DNA of 64,000 nt, taken from Ampelocalamus luodianensis (Eukaryota > Streptophyta > Magnoliopsida > Poales > Poaceae). Location of the stretch: positions 34,130,165 to 34,194,164 of the forward strand of contig CM070639.1 of NCBI GenBank assembly GCA_036346255.1, given 5' to 3'. The position numbers and the translations under genes were made by a program. A model generated the notes under the pieces. That model worked only from the letters and a program-made list of their open reading frames with translations, searched no databases and had not been told where the DNA came from. Below, in pieces: positions 10,548-21,494 of this stretch. Position 1 is the stretch's first letter. Every line of letters starts with the position of its first letter.

Positions 10548-12104
10548 TCAACCGGGAGAGGAGCGGACATTGAGACTAGACCGAAAATCAGTGAAGACGG
10601 CAGTCGGCAGCCCTTTAGTGAAGATATCCGCATACTGAAGGGAGGTTGGAACGTGAAGCACGCGGACGTCTCCAAGCACTACGCGCTCGCGAATAAAGTG
10701 TAGATCGATCTCAACATGTTTGGTATGTTGATGTTGCACCGGAATAGTGGAGAGGTAGACTGCGTCGATGTTGTCAGAGTAGACAACTGTGGCCTTCTTG
10801 AGAGGTTGGCGGAGTTCTGCGAGAAGTTGACGGAGCCAACATGCTTCTGCAACGGCATTAGCCACTCCGCGGTACTCAGCTTCAGCACTGGAGCGAGATA
10901 CCATGTGTTCCCGTTTGGAGTACCATGAGATGAGGTTGTCGCTGAGGAAGACACAGAAGCCGGAGGTGGAGCGGCGTGTGTCAGGACAACCGGCCCAATC
11001 GGCGTCGGAGTAGACAATGAGGTCACTTTTAGAGCCACGGGACAGCTGAAGACCATGCCCCAATGTGCCTTTCACGTACCTTAAAGTCCTCTTGACAAGA
11101 TAGAGATGTTCCCGGGGATCATGCATATGCAAACACACCTGCTGCAGCGCATGAGTGATGTCAGGGCGGGTGGGGGTGAGGTACTATAGTGCACCAGCGA
11201 AACTCCGATAAAGTGTTTGATCAGCTACTAGATCGCCAGTTGTGAATGACTACTTGGAGCGGACCTCGATAGGTGTGGCGCAGGGGTTGCACTGGGTCAT
11301 TTTGGCACGCTCTAGTATCTCGGCGTACTTCTCTTGTGAGAGAAAGATGCCCCGAGGTGAGCGATGAGCGGTGATCCCGAGGAAGTAGTGTTGGGCGCCC
11401 AGATTAGACATCGAAAATTCTTGCCGAGGGGCTGCAATGACTCGATGAAGAAGAGCCGATGTTGAGGCTATGAGGACAATGTCATCGACATACAACAGCA
11501 GATAGGCGACCTCGGAGCCTTTGTTGTAGATAAAGAGGGACGTGTCGCACTTAGAGCCGTGGAAGCCGATGGAGATGATGAAGGCCTGGAAGCGGCTGTA
11601 CCAAGCGCGCGGCGTCTGTTTAAGTCCGTAGAGCGACTTATTGAGGTGGCACACATGATCTGGGCATGTGGATTCAACGAAGCCGAACGGCTGCTTACAG
11701 TACATAGTCTCAGCGAGTGTGCCATGCAAGAATGCATTTTTGATGTCCAGTTGATGGACGGGCCAATCGCTGCAGATGACAAGGGAGAGAACTGTGTGGA
11801 TGGTCGAAGGCTTGACAACGGGGCTGAATGTCTCGTCGTAGTTGAGGTCGGGCTACTGCGAGAAGCCACGCAGAACCCACCGCGCCTTGTACCGAACTTG
11901 GGAGCCGTCGGAGTTGAGCTTGTGGTGGTAGACCCATTTGCCAGTAATGATGTTCGCGTTCGGAGGAGGAGGAATGAGGTCCCAAGTTTGATTGGTTGTG
12001 AGAGCATTGAACTCTTCAACCATAGCCGCACGCCAGTCCAGATCAGCGAGGGCGCCGCAGTATGTCTTCGGTAGTGGAGAAAGGGAGTCCGCTATCGACG
12101 CCAT
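10548..12104 (-). pseudogene. pol: Copia-2 RT and RNase H, frameshifted
   Basis: The RT N-terminal part is at 11853-12104 (EFNALTTNQTWDLIPPP). The catalytic part is at 11250-11729, with LNKSLYGLKQTPRAWYSRF and YVDD followed by IVLIAS. RNase H is at 10548-11138, with GTLGHGLQLSR, SDADWAGCPDTRRSTSGF and SSAEAEYRGVA. Frame changes near 11730-11850 and 11140-11250 break the polyprotein. The enzymes would copy element RNA to DNA in cytoplasmic particles. Confidence 0.9.
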
Positions 12105-12660
12105 GTAGGTGTGGAGGTCCCGGGGAACCCGAATGCCGCCTTGCCTCGGGTTTGCATCGGGTGAAGGTTCACCGTTGGAGGGGCGTGTTCCACCGGATAG
12201 TGGAAAGGGCCAGCGAGTCCGCCGTCGCTGGCCGTGGGAGCCGTAGTCATTGCTGCGGAGTCTAGGCCCTGAGTCGCGATCACCGTGGTCGGAGCAGCAG
12301 GTTCCCGGCGGGAATTCACCTACGTGACAGGTGGGTGCGGTGGCAGAGCTTGGGCGTCAGGCGGAGCGTAAGGCGAGGCAGGCGCCAGATCGGTGGAGGA
12401 CCTGGCGTGCTCGCTGCCCAGTCCTTGGCTCCCGTGCGGCGTGAACACGCGGGGCAGCCCATGCTCCTGCAGGCCGCCGGTCGTGTCTTCGGGACGGCGG
12501 GCCCTGGGCGCCCACCGAACGTGGTGGGAGAGGCGGGAGGTAGCCCATGCCCATGCAGCGCACCTGTGGAGTCGTCGAGGGGAGGGCCTACTAGCGGCGC
12601 TGGTGCGACCGTGGGGGGTACTAGGCCAGCAGGAAGCCGCAAAGGTGCTGCGGCTTGTGC
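12105..12660 (-). pseudogene. Copia-2 integrase/RT linker, proline-rich
   Basis: GC-rich minus-strand sequence encoding Pro/Ala/Ser-rich peptides in several frames (for example PPTVAPAPLVGPPLDDS). It sits between the integrase C-terminus (now at 25637 and beyond) and the RT, where Copia polyproteins have a variable linker. The gypsy insertion begins at 12666. Confidence 0.6.
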
Positions 12661-12665
12661 ACCGT
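12661..12665. other. Left TSD of nested gypsy element
   Basis: ACCGT here and at 25632-25636 flank the LTR pair exactly. Confidence 0.93.
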
Positions 12666-13096
12666 TGTGAGGACCCCAATTTATTTGGCTTGTAATGCTT
12701 AACCAACCACCTGGTCCTAGCATCACAAATCAAATAATCGATCTCGAGATATGTATACTTCCTAAAGCAAGATACACACCTCGTTACAAAATTAGACATC
12801 AACTCCATTCCAAACATAGAGTCCAAACACCACACTACCAAATGGAAGATAAACAAATAGAAGAGTTATTATCGACAAAGGCCGACAGTGCCACAAGATA
12901 CACAAATAAACAAGAACGACAAATGAAGCAAAGTGCCATAAGATGGCTATAAACAAAGCCAATCGTGCCTCCAACCCACAAGGCATCCGACCGACCGCCA
13001 AGTCTAGTCGCCCACTAAACGGCAACACAACTCACGTAAGTGAGGCCCTTGGGCTCACCTTCTTCCTCTCGCAACAAAAACATTAAGCAAAACACC

Positions 13097-13121
13097 GAGT
13101 ACAAAGATTGTCTTTGTACTC
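13097..13121. repeat. Stem-loop GAGTACAAAGA/TCTTTGTACTC in LTR
   Basis: Arms of 11 bp pair perfectly around a 3-base loop. Shorter GAGTAC/GTACTC versions occur in the other long LTRs (29694-29712, 33216-33232, 52127-52144, 56595-56611). The right LTR of this element has lost three bases of it. Confidence 0.8.
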
Positions 13122-13586
13122 GCAAGATCGACGTGTGAACTAGCGCACTGGCCCATAAGCTACATGCAGCTTATTTGGTGGAGGTCATATGTTTCATTTG
13201 CATAAAGCCAATTTTCATTTGCAATAAGGTAATACAGCTTTAAAGGCAAGTTTGCAATTCATTTTTAAGATTGAAATAACAAGAAAGATAATAATAACAA
13301 AAGAGGAAGATAAACAACCTAGAAGTGACTATCCCGATAGTCACCATAACAATAGCACGAATCCCGCATTCGCACCACCCATCAAGTTTTAATTTAAATG
13401 TTGTAGTCTAACTCTCGATAAGCTTACCCAAGCGTGTCCATCACCTAGACGAGGCTATTCGAATAGTTTGTAAACCCGCAGGTGTACCATGCACTCCACA
13501 CCTCGCATCGCTTTAAGCCAAAGCACACTCCAAGGTATGCCGCACACCTAAGTCCTACGAGACTTTTTCCAATATTGTGTATTAAC

Positions 13587-13681
13587 TACGAGCCGCTCGT
13601 ATGGATAGAAATCCATACGCCGACATGGTAAAGTCGAAAGACAACTACCCACTCAGATAAAGCCTTTCGACAACTACCATG
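13587..13681 (-). repeat. Nested stem structure in LTR (GTCGAAAG/CTTTCGAC)
   Basis: TACGAGC/GCTCGTA lies at 13587-13601 and CGTATGGA/TCCATACG at 13598-13619. The outer CATGGTA/TACCATG (13624-13630 with 13675-13681) encloses GTCGAAAG/CTTTCGAC (13633-13640 with 13664-13671). The equivalent site in the 29275-35786 LTR keeps the pairing with different bases. Confidence 0.7.
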
Positions 13682-16600
13682 CTCCCACCTCCATCCTCCC
13701 GCGACCTCCCGCGACCGGAGCCAATACACGCCAAAGTACTAGGTCAAGAGAGGTCCCATACCCTCTAGTGTGGTTAGCACGCTGAAATGCATGGATAATG
13801 TAAACTCACAAGATGTTCGGTCCTTAACTGACCCTGCACCTTTCCAACACACCCAAAAGATCACACCAATCTTACCATTGTGCCCGCTTCAAATCATTTT
13901 TGTTTTCATTTTTAGTTTTGCAATTAGACATAGCAAAGAATGCTGAAATATAAAGTTATAGAAAATTTTAGGTGATCAAGGTTACCGACTAAGTCGATAA
14001 CCGCCCATTTCTACCGATGCTAAGCATGTTCTAAGCAATTTGACCCGGATCTACTAAGTGACAAGGGATCATCCAACAACCTCTAATCACAAGAAATAAC
14101 CTAGGCTCGTAGTAGAGGTCAATATTTTGTCTACTGGATATGCAACACGGATTTAACTAATCAATTCAACACAAATTAAGCGATGCATACATACGCTTGA
14201 AACAAAATATTAGACTTTAAAATACCGATAAACATGATCAAACCGCTTGCCCGGCCGCTGTTGCTCGTAATGCTCAACTCGCTGCAGAGGATCGCTCGTG
14301 GTTACCGCAAATGTCAAGCCTAACGATTGAACAAATAACAAATAATAAGAACGAATAACACCGACCAAACTCAACCATACAACAACATCAAAACAAACCA
14401 AACTCACACAAAGAACCTAAGCACGATATAACAAAATTTTAGAAACAGAGAAAAATCATTCTAGGTTATTAAGAATTTTCCATGAATTTTCTAAGCTAAA
14501 AACACATCAAAACACTAGTTAATTGCTTAACAAATTTTCATGAACAGAAACAGTATCTAAAACCTATCCTAAAATTAGTATACTAAAAATGAAATTTTAC
14601 TGTAATTGGGTTCATTGAATTTGGACATTTATTGAAAGAGATATACATTTTCTAATTTGGAGACTACATTCTACAACATTAAATTAATTAACAGATTTTT
14701 GGTACAGGACAAGGTTGACACTAATTTTAGTAAATATGACATTTAAAATAAAATTAACAAAGACGGTTTCATGCAATTTGGATAAAAATTGAATTAGTTA
14801 TGCATTTTCTAAGTTTAAATGAATTAACAATGCGACGTAAAACACATTACGTAAATACTAAAGCATTTAATCCTTTTTCTACCCACACCAACCAGCCCCT
14901 GACATCGACTAGCGGCTCGCGCAAAGTGTCACTGCAATGCACCCGCTCACGAAAAGTGACGTCAAGGCGTATTCTAAGAATACGCTTTGACTTATCAAAG
15001 TGTACTTCTAACATATACAGACAAAGAAATACGCTTCCCGACAGAGAAAACGAGCACCTGAGCTACACATCCACCAACCGACAGATGGGCCCACATAGCG
15101 TTGACTAAGAAAATAACATAACGGTTGGATTAAAGGATTTCTAAACGCGCTTAACAGAGAGGCCCACAAATCGCTGACATAACTAAACAAAGATTAGTGT
15201 TAATCGATCGCCATCGCTGCTCGCCGCCACAAGACGGGACGGCTACGCCGCTGCAGCAGGATCTCGCGAACCTGGTTTCAAAGTGAGCGAGGATACCTTC
15301 GGTTCACAGAGACTTTGCGAACCCGGCGACGGCGTGTCGACTCACCGAGATGCCGCGATGAGTCAAGCGGCGAACGGAGGCGGAGAAGAAAGTGCGCCCT
15401 CATGAGAAGACGCCACAGCGATGAGAAGCTTCGAGAAGGTGCGCACCGCCTTCGCTTGACTCCGTGAAGGATAATCCCACGACCACGACGACGATGGAGC
15501 TCGCGCGCCGAAATTGCCGCGCGGCAAATCACCGGCGCTGGAAGAAACGCCCGACGCCCACCATGATGTGCCAAGGCCGTAAAGGAGCTCACGGTTAGAC
15601 TCGTAAAGGGATTGCGATCACGAGGACCAAGCGCCGAGGCGAGGACTCACCGAGCGCAAATGAGCTCCCGAGACCGAGATCGCCGAGGCGGAGACGACGA
15701 TATCGCCTCGGTGATTCATCGACGCCAAGGACCCGGATGGGCAAATGGAGGCGCGCCGAGCGTGGATCACGTGGTGCGGTCGCGGCTCAAGGGCGGCGCG
15801 ATCGGCGGCGCTATTTTCTTTTCTCCTACCAAACAGAAGCGGGCGAGACAGCGAGAGCGCGGGAAACGAAGAATGGATGAGTGCGGTGAGGTTATAAAGC
15901 TCGCGATGCCGAGAGGGACACGCGCCCACGACGTGGGCGACGAAGTCGCGTGGGCACGCACGCGCGCGCCGCGAGCTCCGGAGGTGCGAGAAGACGAGGG
16001 CGACTCGACAGTAGGGTCCACTTGTCGCTGATAGCGCGGCGGTGCGAGCCGAGTCGGCGCGGTGCGAACCGTGGTTTGACTCGACCAGAATGTATCGACC
16101 GCTGGATCTAAAATGAACGGTCGAGATTGATGTATGCATTCGACAGTCGGTTGATTCGACGACGCGGCCGCACGATCTGCATCGGATGGCCGACACCATC
16201 GGGCTCACGCGGCAAATGAGGCGGTGCGACCAAGTCCATTAGTGCGTCGGACTCGAGTCTAAGCTAGGTCCGAGCCGAGGAACAGTTGTTCCTGTGTTTG
16301 ATTTCAAAAGGTCGATAAGGTTTTGAGGAATTTTTAGACGTAGCTCCTGAGCTCCAAAAATTCTGAAATTTTTATGGTAGCTAACTGGAACAGAGGACTC
16401 CCTTATGTAATTTTTCCAGGAGTTTTCATGCACTAGATTTCTCCCAAGAAAATTCACAAGCTGCTGCCTAAGGGTTTGACCAGATTTCTAAACTGGTTTG
16501 ACTTGGGCATTTGAAATAGCAACTAAAATCTAAAAATTGTGAAATAATTCAGGAGGTAGATAGGATGATCAAGATGATAGGAAAATAATTTCAGAGGATG

Positions 16601-16784
16601 ATCACAAGTTTGAAAGCTAAGAATTTGTTGACAACAATTTCCATTCACAAGAATTTAATTCTAGAAAATGGAGATTGCTAGGAAAATTTGGAAAACTACC
16701 AAATGATTTGATGAGACAACAAAAGTTTTTATTTCTCCTCATAATTTTACATTTGAAATACAAACCCTAAGTTAGGGTGTTACA

Positions 16785-16800
16785 AATCTCCCTCTTACAG
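16785..16800 (-). other. Polypurine tract of gypsy element
   Basis: The minus strand reads TGTAAGAGGGAGATT immediately before the LTR start TGTAACACCC. Confidence 0.8.
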
Positions 16801-18083
16801 AATCTCACCGAGATTCTCGATCACTAGGGAAGAAGGATGGGTAATCGCCGAGACGATCTTCCCGCTCCCAAGTGGCTTCATCCTCGAGTGGTTTGACCAC
16901 TGAACTTTAAGGAACTTGATCACACGGTTCCTTGTTCTCGCTCAGCTTCTTCGAGGATACGAACGGACGCCACGATAAGACAGATCTTCCCGCACATCGA
17001 TATTTTCCAATGGTGTTTCTCAACCGAACACGAGGCACTTCTTCAATTGCGACACATGGAAAACATCATGCACCCCTCAAGTGTAGCCGGCAACTCCAAC
17101 CGGTATGCAACAGCTCCCACTTTCTTGATGATGCGACACGCCCGACATATCGAGGAGCCGCTTGCCTTGACACCAAACGACGATGTCCTTCAGAGGTGAG
17201 ACTTTGAGATACACAAAGTCATTGGGCTGGAAACTCACCACGACGACGACGATCCGCATAGCTCTTCGCTGGATCAACTAGCGCAGTGCTCACGAATCAA
17301 CAAAGACTTGACTTTCCGCCGATTGATCGAATCCGCCAAAGAACCGTCTTTCCCCCGCCACCAGTTCAATGGGGTTCAGACGCTTCCATACAAAGCCTCA
17401 AATGGTGCCATACCGAGACTAGCTCGAAGTCGTTGTTGTAGGAGAACTCGCAAGTGGTAGGCACTTCTCCCAATTCTTCCCATAGGAAAGAACACAAGCA
17501 CGGAGCATATCTTCAAGCACTGATTGACGCGCCCGCCCTCACCATCACCGAGGATGGTAGGCGGTGCCGAAAGTAAGACGGTACCCATGGCCTCTGTGAG
17601 ATCAAAGCAAAGTCGGAAGTGAAAAGAGAACCACGATTCGACACCATCGCTCGTGGCACACCATGCAAACTCACAATGCGGATATGTAGAGGTTCGCCAA
17701 TTTATCGACGCCGAGGGCGGTACACACCGCGTAAAATGTGCTACTTTTGTCAATCGGTCAATAACCACCGTGATAGCATCCTTCCCGAAGAAGCACGGGC
17801 AAACCAAAGGATTTAAGTCCATACCAACGAATCCCACTTCCACTCGTATAGGCAAGGGTGGAGGAGACCCATCGACGCCGATGCTCGCCTTCACGCCGAC
17901 AACATACGCCGCACCGGCAATGAACCCGCAATCTCGCGCTTCATGCGAGTCCACCGTAATCTCGACGCAGATCTTGGTACATTTTAGTGGCACCGGATGG
18001 ATGGACAAAGGCGAATCATGGGCCTCAAGAATCAAACCCGTAATTCCGAACCTTTGGAACCACGAGGCGCGCCCAAACCACAC
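16801..18083 (-). pseudogene. pol: Gypsy integrase with C-terminal chromodomain-like tail
   Basis: The integrase core is at about 17376-18083. VVIDRLTKVAHF contains a catalytic Asp, and EAMGT, RVNQ and ASLGMAPFEALYG are typical of gypsy integrases. The C-terminal DFVYLKVSPL motif is near 17200-17240. About 16830-16935 encodes EDEATWEREDRL followed by YP, as in chromodomains of plant chromoviruses, which are known to steer integration into chromatin. Several frameshifts separate the pieces. Confidence 0.82.
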
Positions 18084-18093
18084 AACACCATGC

Positions 18094-19816
18094 TCATCTT
18101 CCGAGAAACACCGCTATCCCATCCTTGATATTCTCGCTGATCCGTTCACACCGCCATCCGATCATTGTCAGGTGCGCTTGACTTGATCCACCAAGGTTGG
18201 TTGCACAACCAAGGCAAAGAAGGGAACCATGCTCAACCAAACCCAAGTTGAGACGCTGAAATTTCGCAAGAAGTGCGAGTTGTCGCTCCCGATCATCGAG
18301 TATTGCAATACACCTTTCGCTAAATGCATCAAGAACTACATTGGCCTTGCCGAGATGATACCGAATACCCATGTCATAATCTTTGATCAATTTAGCCATC
18401 TCTCCGCTCGAGGTTCAAATCGCTGAGTGAACAACTATTTCAAACTCTTGTGGTCGGAATACACCTCACGCCAATGTTACCGATCGATAATGCCGCCAAA
18501 TCTTGAGTGCATGAACCACAAGAAGAAGCTCTAAATCATGGGTGGGATAGTTGAGCTCATGAGGTCTTAATCGCCGATGCATAGGCAACCGCTTGCCTTC
18601 CCGCATAAGAACGCATCCAAGTCCTCGACGAGAGGCATCGCAATAAATATCAAGCTCTTGTGGATATCGGAAGAGTAAGAACTGGAGTCAAGTCAATCGC
18701 TGCTTGAGCTCCCAAAGCTCTCATCACAAGCAGAGGACCACACAAACTTCTTGTCCTTCTTGAGCAATTCACCATCGGCTTTGCGATCTTGGAGAAGTTC
18801 TCGATGAAGCGCGGTAGTAGCCCGCTAAACCAAGAAAACTCCGCACATCGCTGATCGACTTGGCCGCCCCAAGATAGAACGTCGACCTTGCTGGGATCCA
18901 CAGCCTACGCTCCACCGAAAGAACATGGCCCAAGAATGCCACTTCTTTCAACCGAACTCGTGATTTGTCGAACTTCGATACACCGTGCTCCCGCATTTGC
19001 CCAAAACAATCTTCGATGCTCAAGATGCTCGCTTCACCTTGGAATAGATAAGAATATCATCAATAAAGACCACCACAAATTTATTCAAATACTCCATGAA
19101 TACCTGAATTCATAAGGTTCATGAACAAAGCCGAGCATTGGTTAAACCAAAGGACATGACGGTGTACTGCATGACCCATAACGAGTAGTGAAAGCCGTCT
19201 TCGAATATCTTCAGATCCGATCCTCGACTGATGATACCCCATTCTCAAATCAATCTTTGAGAACACTGGCTCCACCAACCGATCAAACAGATCATCAATG
19301 CGGGCAAAGGATATTTGTTCTTCACCGCACCTCATTGAGAGGACGGTAATCAACACACATGCGCAAAGTCTTGTCCTTCTTCTTCACAAAGATCACCGGA
19401 CAACCCCAAGGAGATGAACTGGGACGGATGAAACCCTTTGCTTGGAGCTCACCAAGTCGCTTCTTCAATTCTTCTAGCTCATTGGGAGGCATCCGATACG
19501 GCGCTTCGAGATAGGCGCACGGCAAAGAACTCAATGACAAACTCAAGGTCTCGAACCGAGGCATCCCGCAAGTCTTCAGAAAGACATCCACAAAGTCGAT
19601 ACTATAGGAACATCCCGAATTTGCAAGGTCAAGCTTCGCTTCTAATGCACATAGATGCGCCCCCGGCCGCGCAAAATCCGACCGCCGCTTGAAGGGTGGT
19701 GAGATAGACAATCTTCCGCACAATCGATTTGTCCCAAGTGTTGGGACAACCAATCCATGCCAAGAATCACATCCGTGCTCGCGAATCGAGCGCAATAAGG
19801 TTTGCCAAAACCCCAC
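18094..19816 (-). pseudogene. pol: Gypsy protease end, RT and RNase H
   Basis: The RT start is in 19322-19816 (LKKRLGELQAKGFIRPSSSP, then VIFVKKKDKTLRMCVDYRPL). KIDLRMGYHQ is near 19220-19250, and the catalytic FIDDILIYSK has Asp-Asp at 19056-19061. KEVAFLGHVLS and SDVRSFLGLAGYYR are at 18769-19023. RNase H end KANVV.DA is at about 18310-18340. These are standard gypsy motifs in order; indels break the frame repeatedly. Confidence 0.9.
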
Positions 19817-21477
19817 TCCTTTGACTATGATAGGAACATCCCGACATCAGAATCGCCTCTCATTTCCGACCCGAGAGCGGATGAGCAAAGGAACTCCCAA
19901 AGGAACACAAGGAAGACCACTAGCAGCAGCAAATGATCTTGAAATAAAGAATGCGATGCTCCGTAATCAAATAATACCGCAGCAGACGAGAATTAACAAG
20001 AAGTGTACCCATCACGACATCCGCGCCCCGAGCCTCCTCACCAAAGGTGGTTAACTCGACCGCCGCCGCACTCGGGCTTCGGATCATCTTCCGTCGTGGA
20101 TGACCACTCGCTCGCTGCGCCCTCCATTAGGACGAGGGGCGATCGCAACACTCGAGGGCAAGCGTTGGCGAGTGGCCCTTGTTGTGGCAAATAAAACAAG
20201 TAACCTCGCCGCCGGATTGCGGAGGCCGCCGATTGCCGATCGCAGCGCACGTGGTGAAACACGCTCGCGGTGGACGAGGAGCCGTGCAGATGGCCTCGCG
20301 CCGGTGGAGCAAAAGAACGGCCATCAGTGCCGCCCACCGAGGACGAGTGAGGTCGTGTGAGCGATCGATGCGCTCCCATTTGCGCTTGGGACTCGCCCGC
20401 TTTGCCTTATGCTCAAGAACAATGGCCTTATCTACTAAGGCTTGAAAGTCGAGAAGTCCACAATAGATAGCTTGTCCCGTAGCTCCTCGGACAAGCCATC
20501 CATAAACTTCTCCCGCTTAGCCTCATCCGAGGCCACCTCCTCGGAGCATAACGAGCCAAATGATTGAACTCGCATGTGTACTCCATCACGCACTTGCGCC
20601 CTTGCTTGAGCGCGAGGAACTCCTTCTTCTTCGCCTTCATCAGCCATCCGGGATGTGGGCCCGACTAAAAGCCGATCCGAACTCCTCCCACGCGACCACA
20701 TTCGCGGCCGCATGGCGAGATAGTTCTCCCACCATGAGAGTGCCGCGCCTCAAGCCGGTGGACGCGAAGAGTGCCTTATCCGTGCTCGGCACTTAGCTAT
20801 GTTGAGCGCCAACCATGCGCAGCCAATCATCCGCATCGAGAGGGTCCTCGAGCGGAGAAAGTCGGCGTCGCAGACGGAGGAACTCGCAAGTCCCCGCGAG
20901 TCCGTGGCCGCCACCACGGCAGGAGTGGAGGTATTCCTAGCAATAACCTCCAAGATGCGTGCCGGTCCATGCGGTTTCGCCGATCGAGCGAGCACCTCAC
21001 CATGGTCTGAGGAGGGGAAGCTCCTCATCATGACCACTGGCCGACCGCCACGCATTCTCCTACCATCCTGCTTCACTAAGACAAGTTAACAATAGCCGAA
21101 AACACGAAGTCGATAACCCACTGCAAATAACTTACTAAAGCACAAAACAAACACAAGACTTTTAAATTACAAAAAAAATCAGACACTTAGCAAACTCATA
21201 CATATCTTACCCTTATGCCCCCACAAATTTTACTTAGACTAATTCTCTATGGTTCTCCCAAAGACTGATTCTACCGGTAGTAACTATCTTTTGAAAGGAA
21301 AGAGAGAAATCAAGTTTTAAACTCAAATTAGAGTAAGATGAGAGTAGAAGGCTAAGATAGGTAAGGAGTAAAATCTGAGAATCTGCCTAGGTTTTCATAA
21401 ACCCTTTTTATACTTTGAAATTAAGCTTTTTCAAAATATCCTAAAGACGACTAAGCTTGGGTTACTACGGTCAGAAT
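19817..21477 (-). pseudogene. gag: Gypsy gag with zinc knuckle, plus leader
   Basis: A CCHC knuckle is at about 20165-20205: CFICHNKGHS, with the final Cys displaced by an apparent one-base deletion. A gag core piece is at 20428-20713 (KKKEFLALKQG.. MEYTCEFNHLARYAP). The N-terminal region is near 20750-21076. 21090-21477 is AT-rich leader with no coding signal. Confidence 0.8.
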
Positions 21478-21490
21478 GGCTCTGATACCA
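21478..21490 (-). other. Primer-binding site of gypsy element
   Basis: The minus strand reads TGGTATCAGAGCC, an exact match to the usual initiator-tRNA-Met type site, four bases from the LTR. Confidence 0.92.
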
Positions 21491-21494
21491 ACTT

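Larger units (their letters stand above)
12666..16784 (-). repeat. 3' LTR of gypsy element (4119 bp)
   Basis: Aligned by eye with 21495-25631 along its whole length. In element orientation it begins TGTAACACCC. A TATA-like CTTTATAACC lies on the minus strand at about 15890-15900. Stem structures lie at 13097-13121 and 13587-13681. It is mostly AT-rich, with a GC-rich U3/promoter part at about 15180-16230. Confidence 0.92.

Noticed and set aside
15612..16208. 139- and 196-codon frames in the gypsy LTR, with counterparts in the other LTR at 24223-25016
   Set aside because: They fall in the GC-rich promoter part, differ between the two LTRs because of indels and have no domain.
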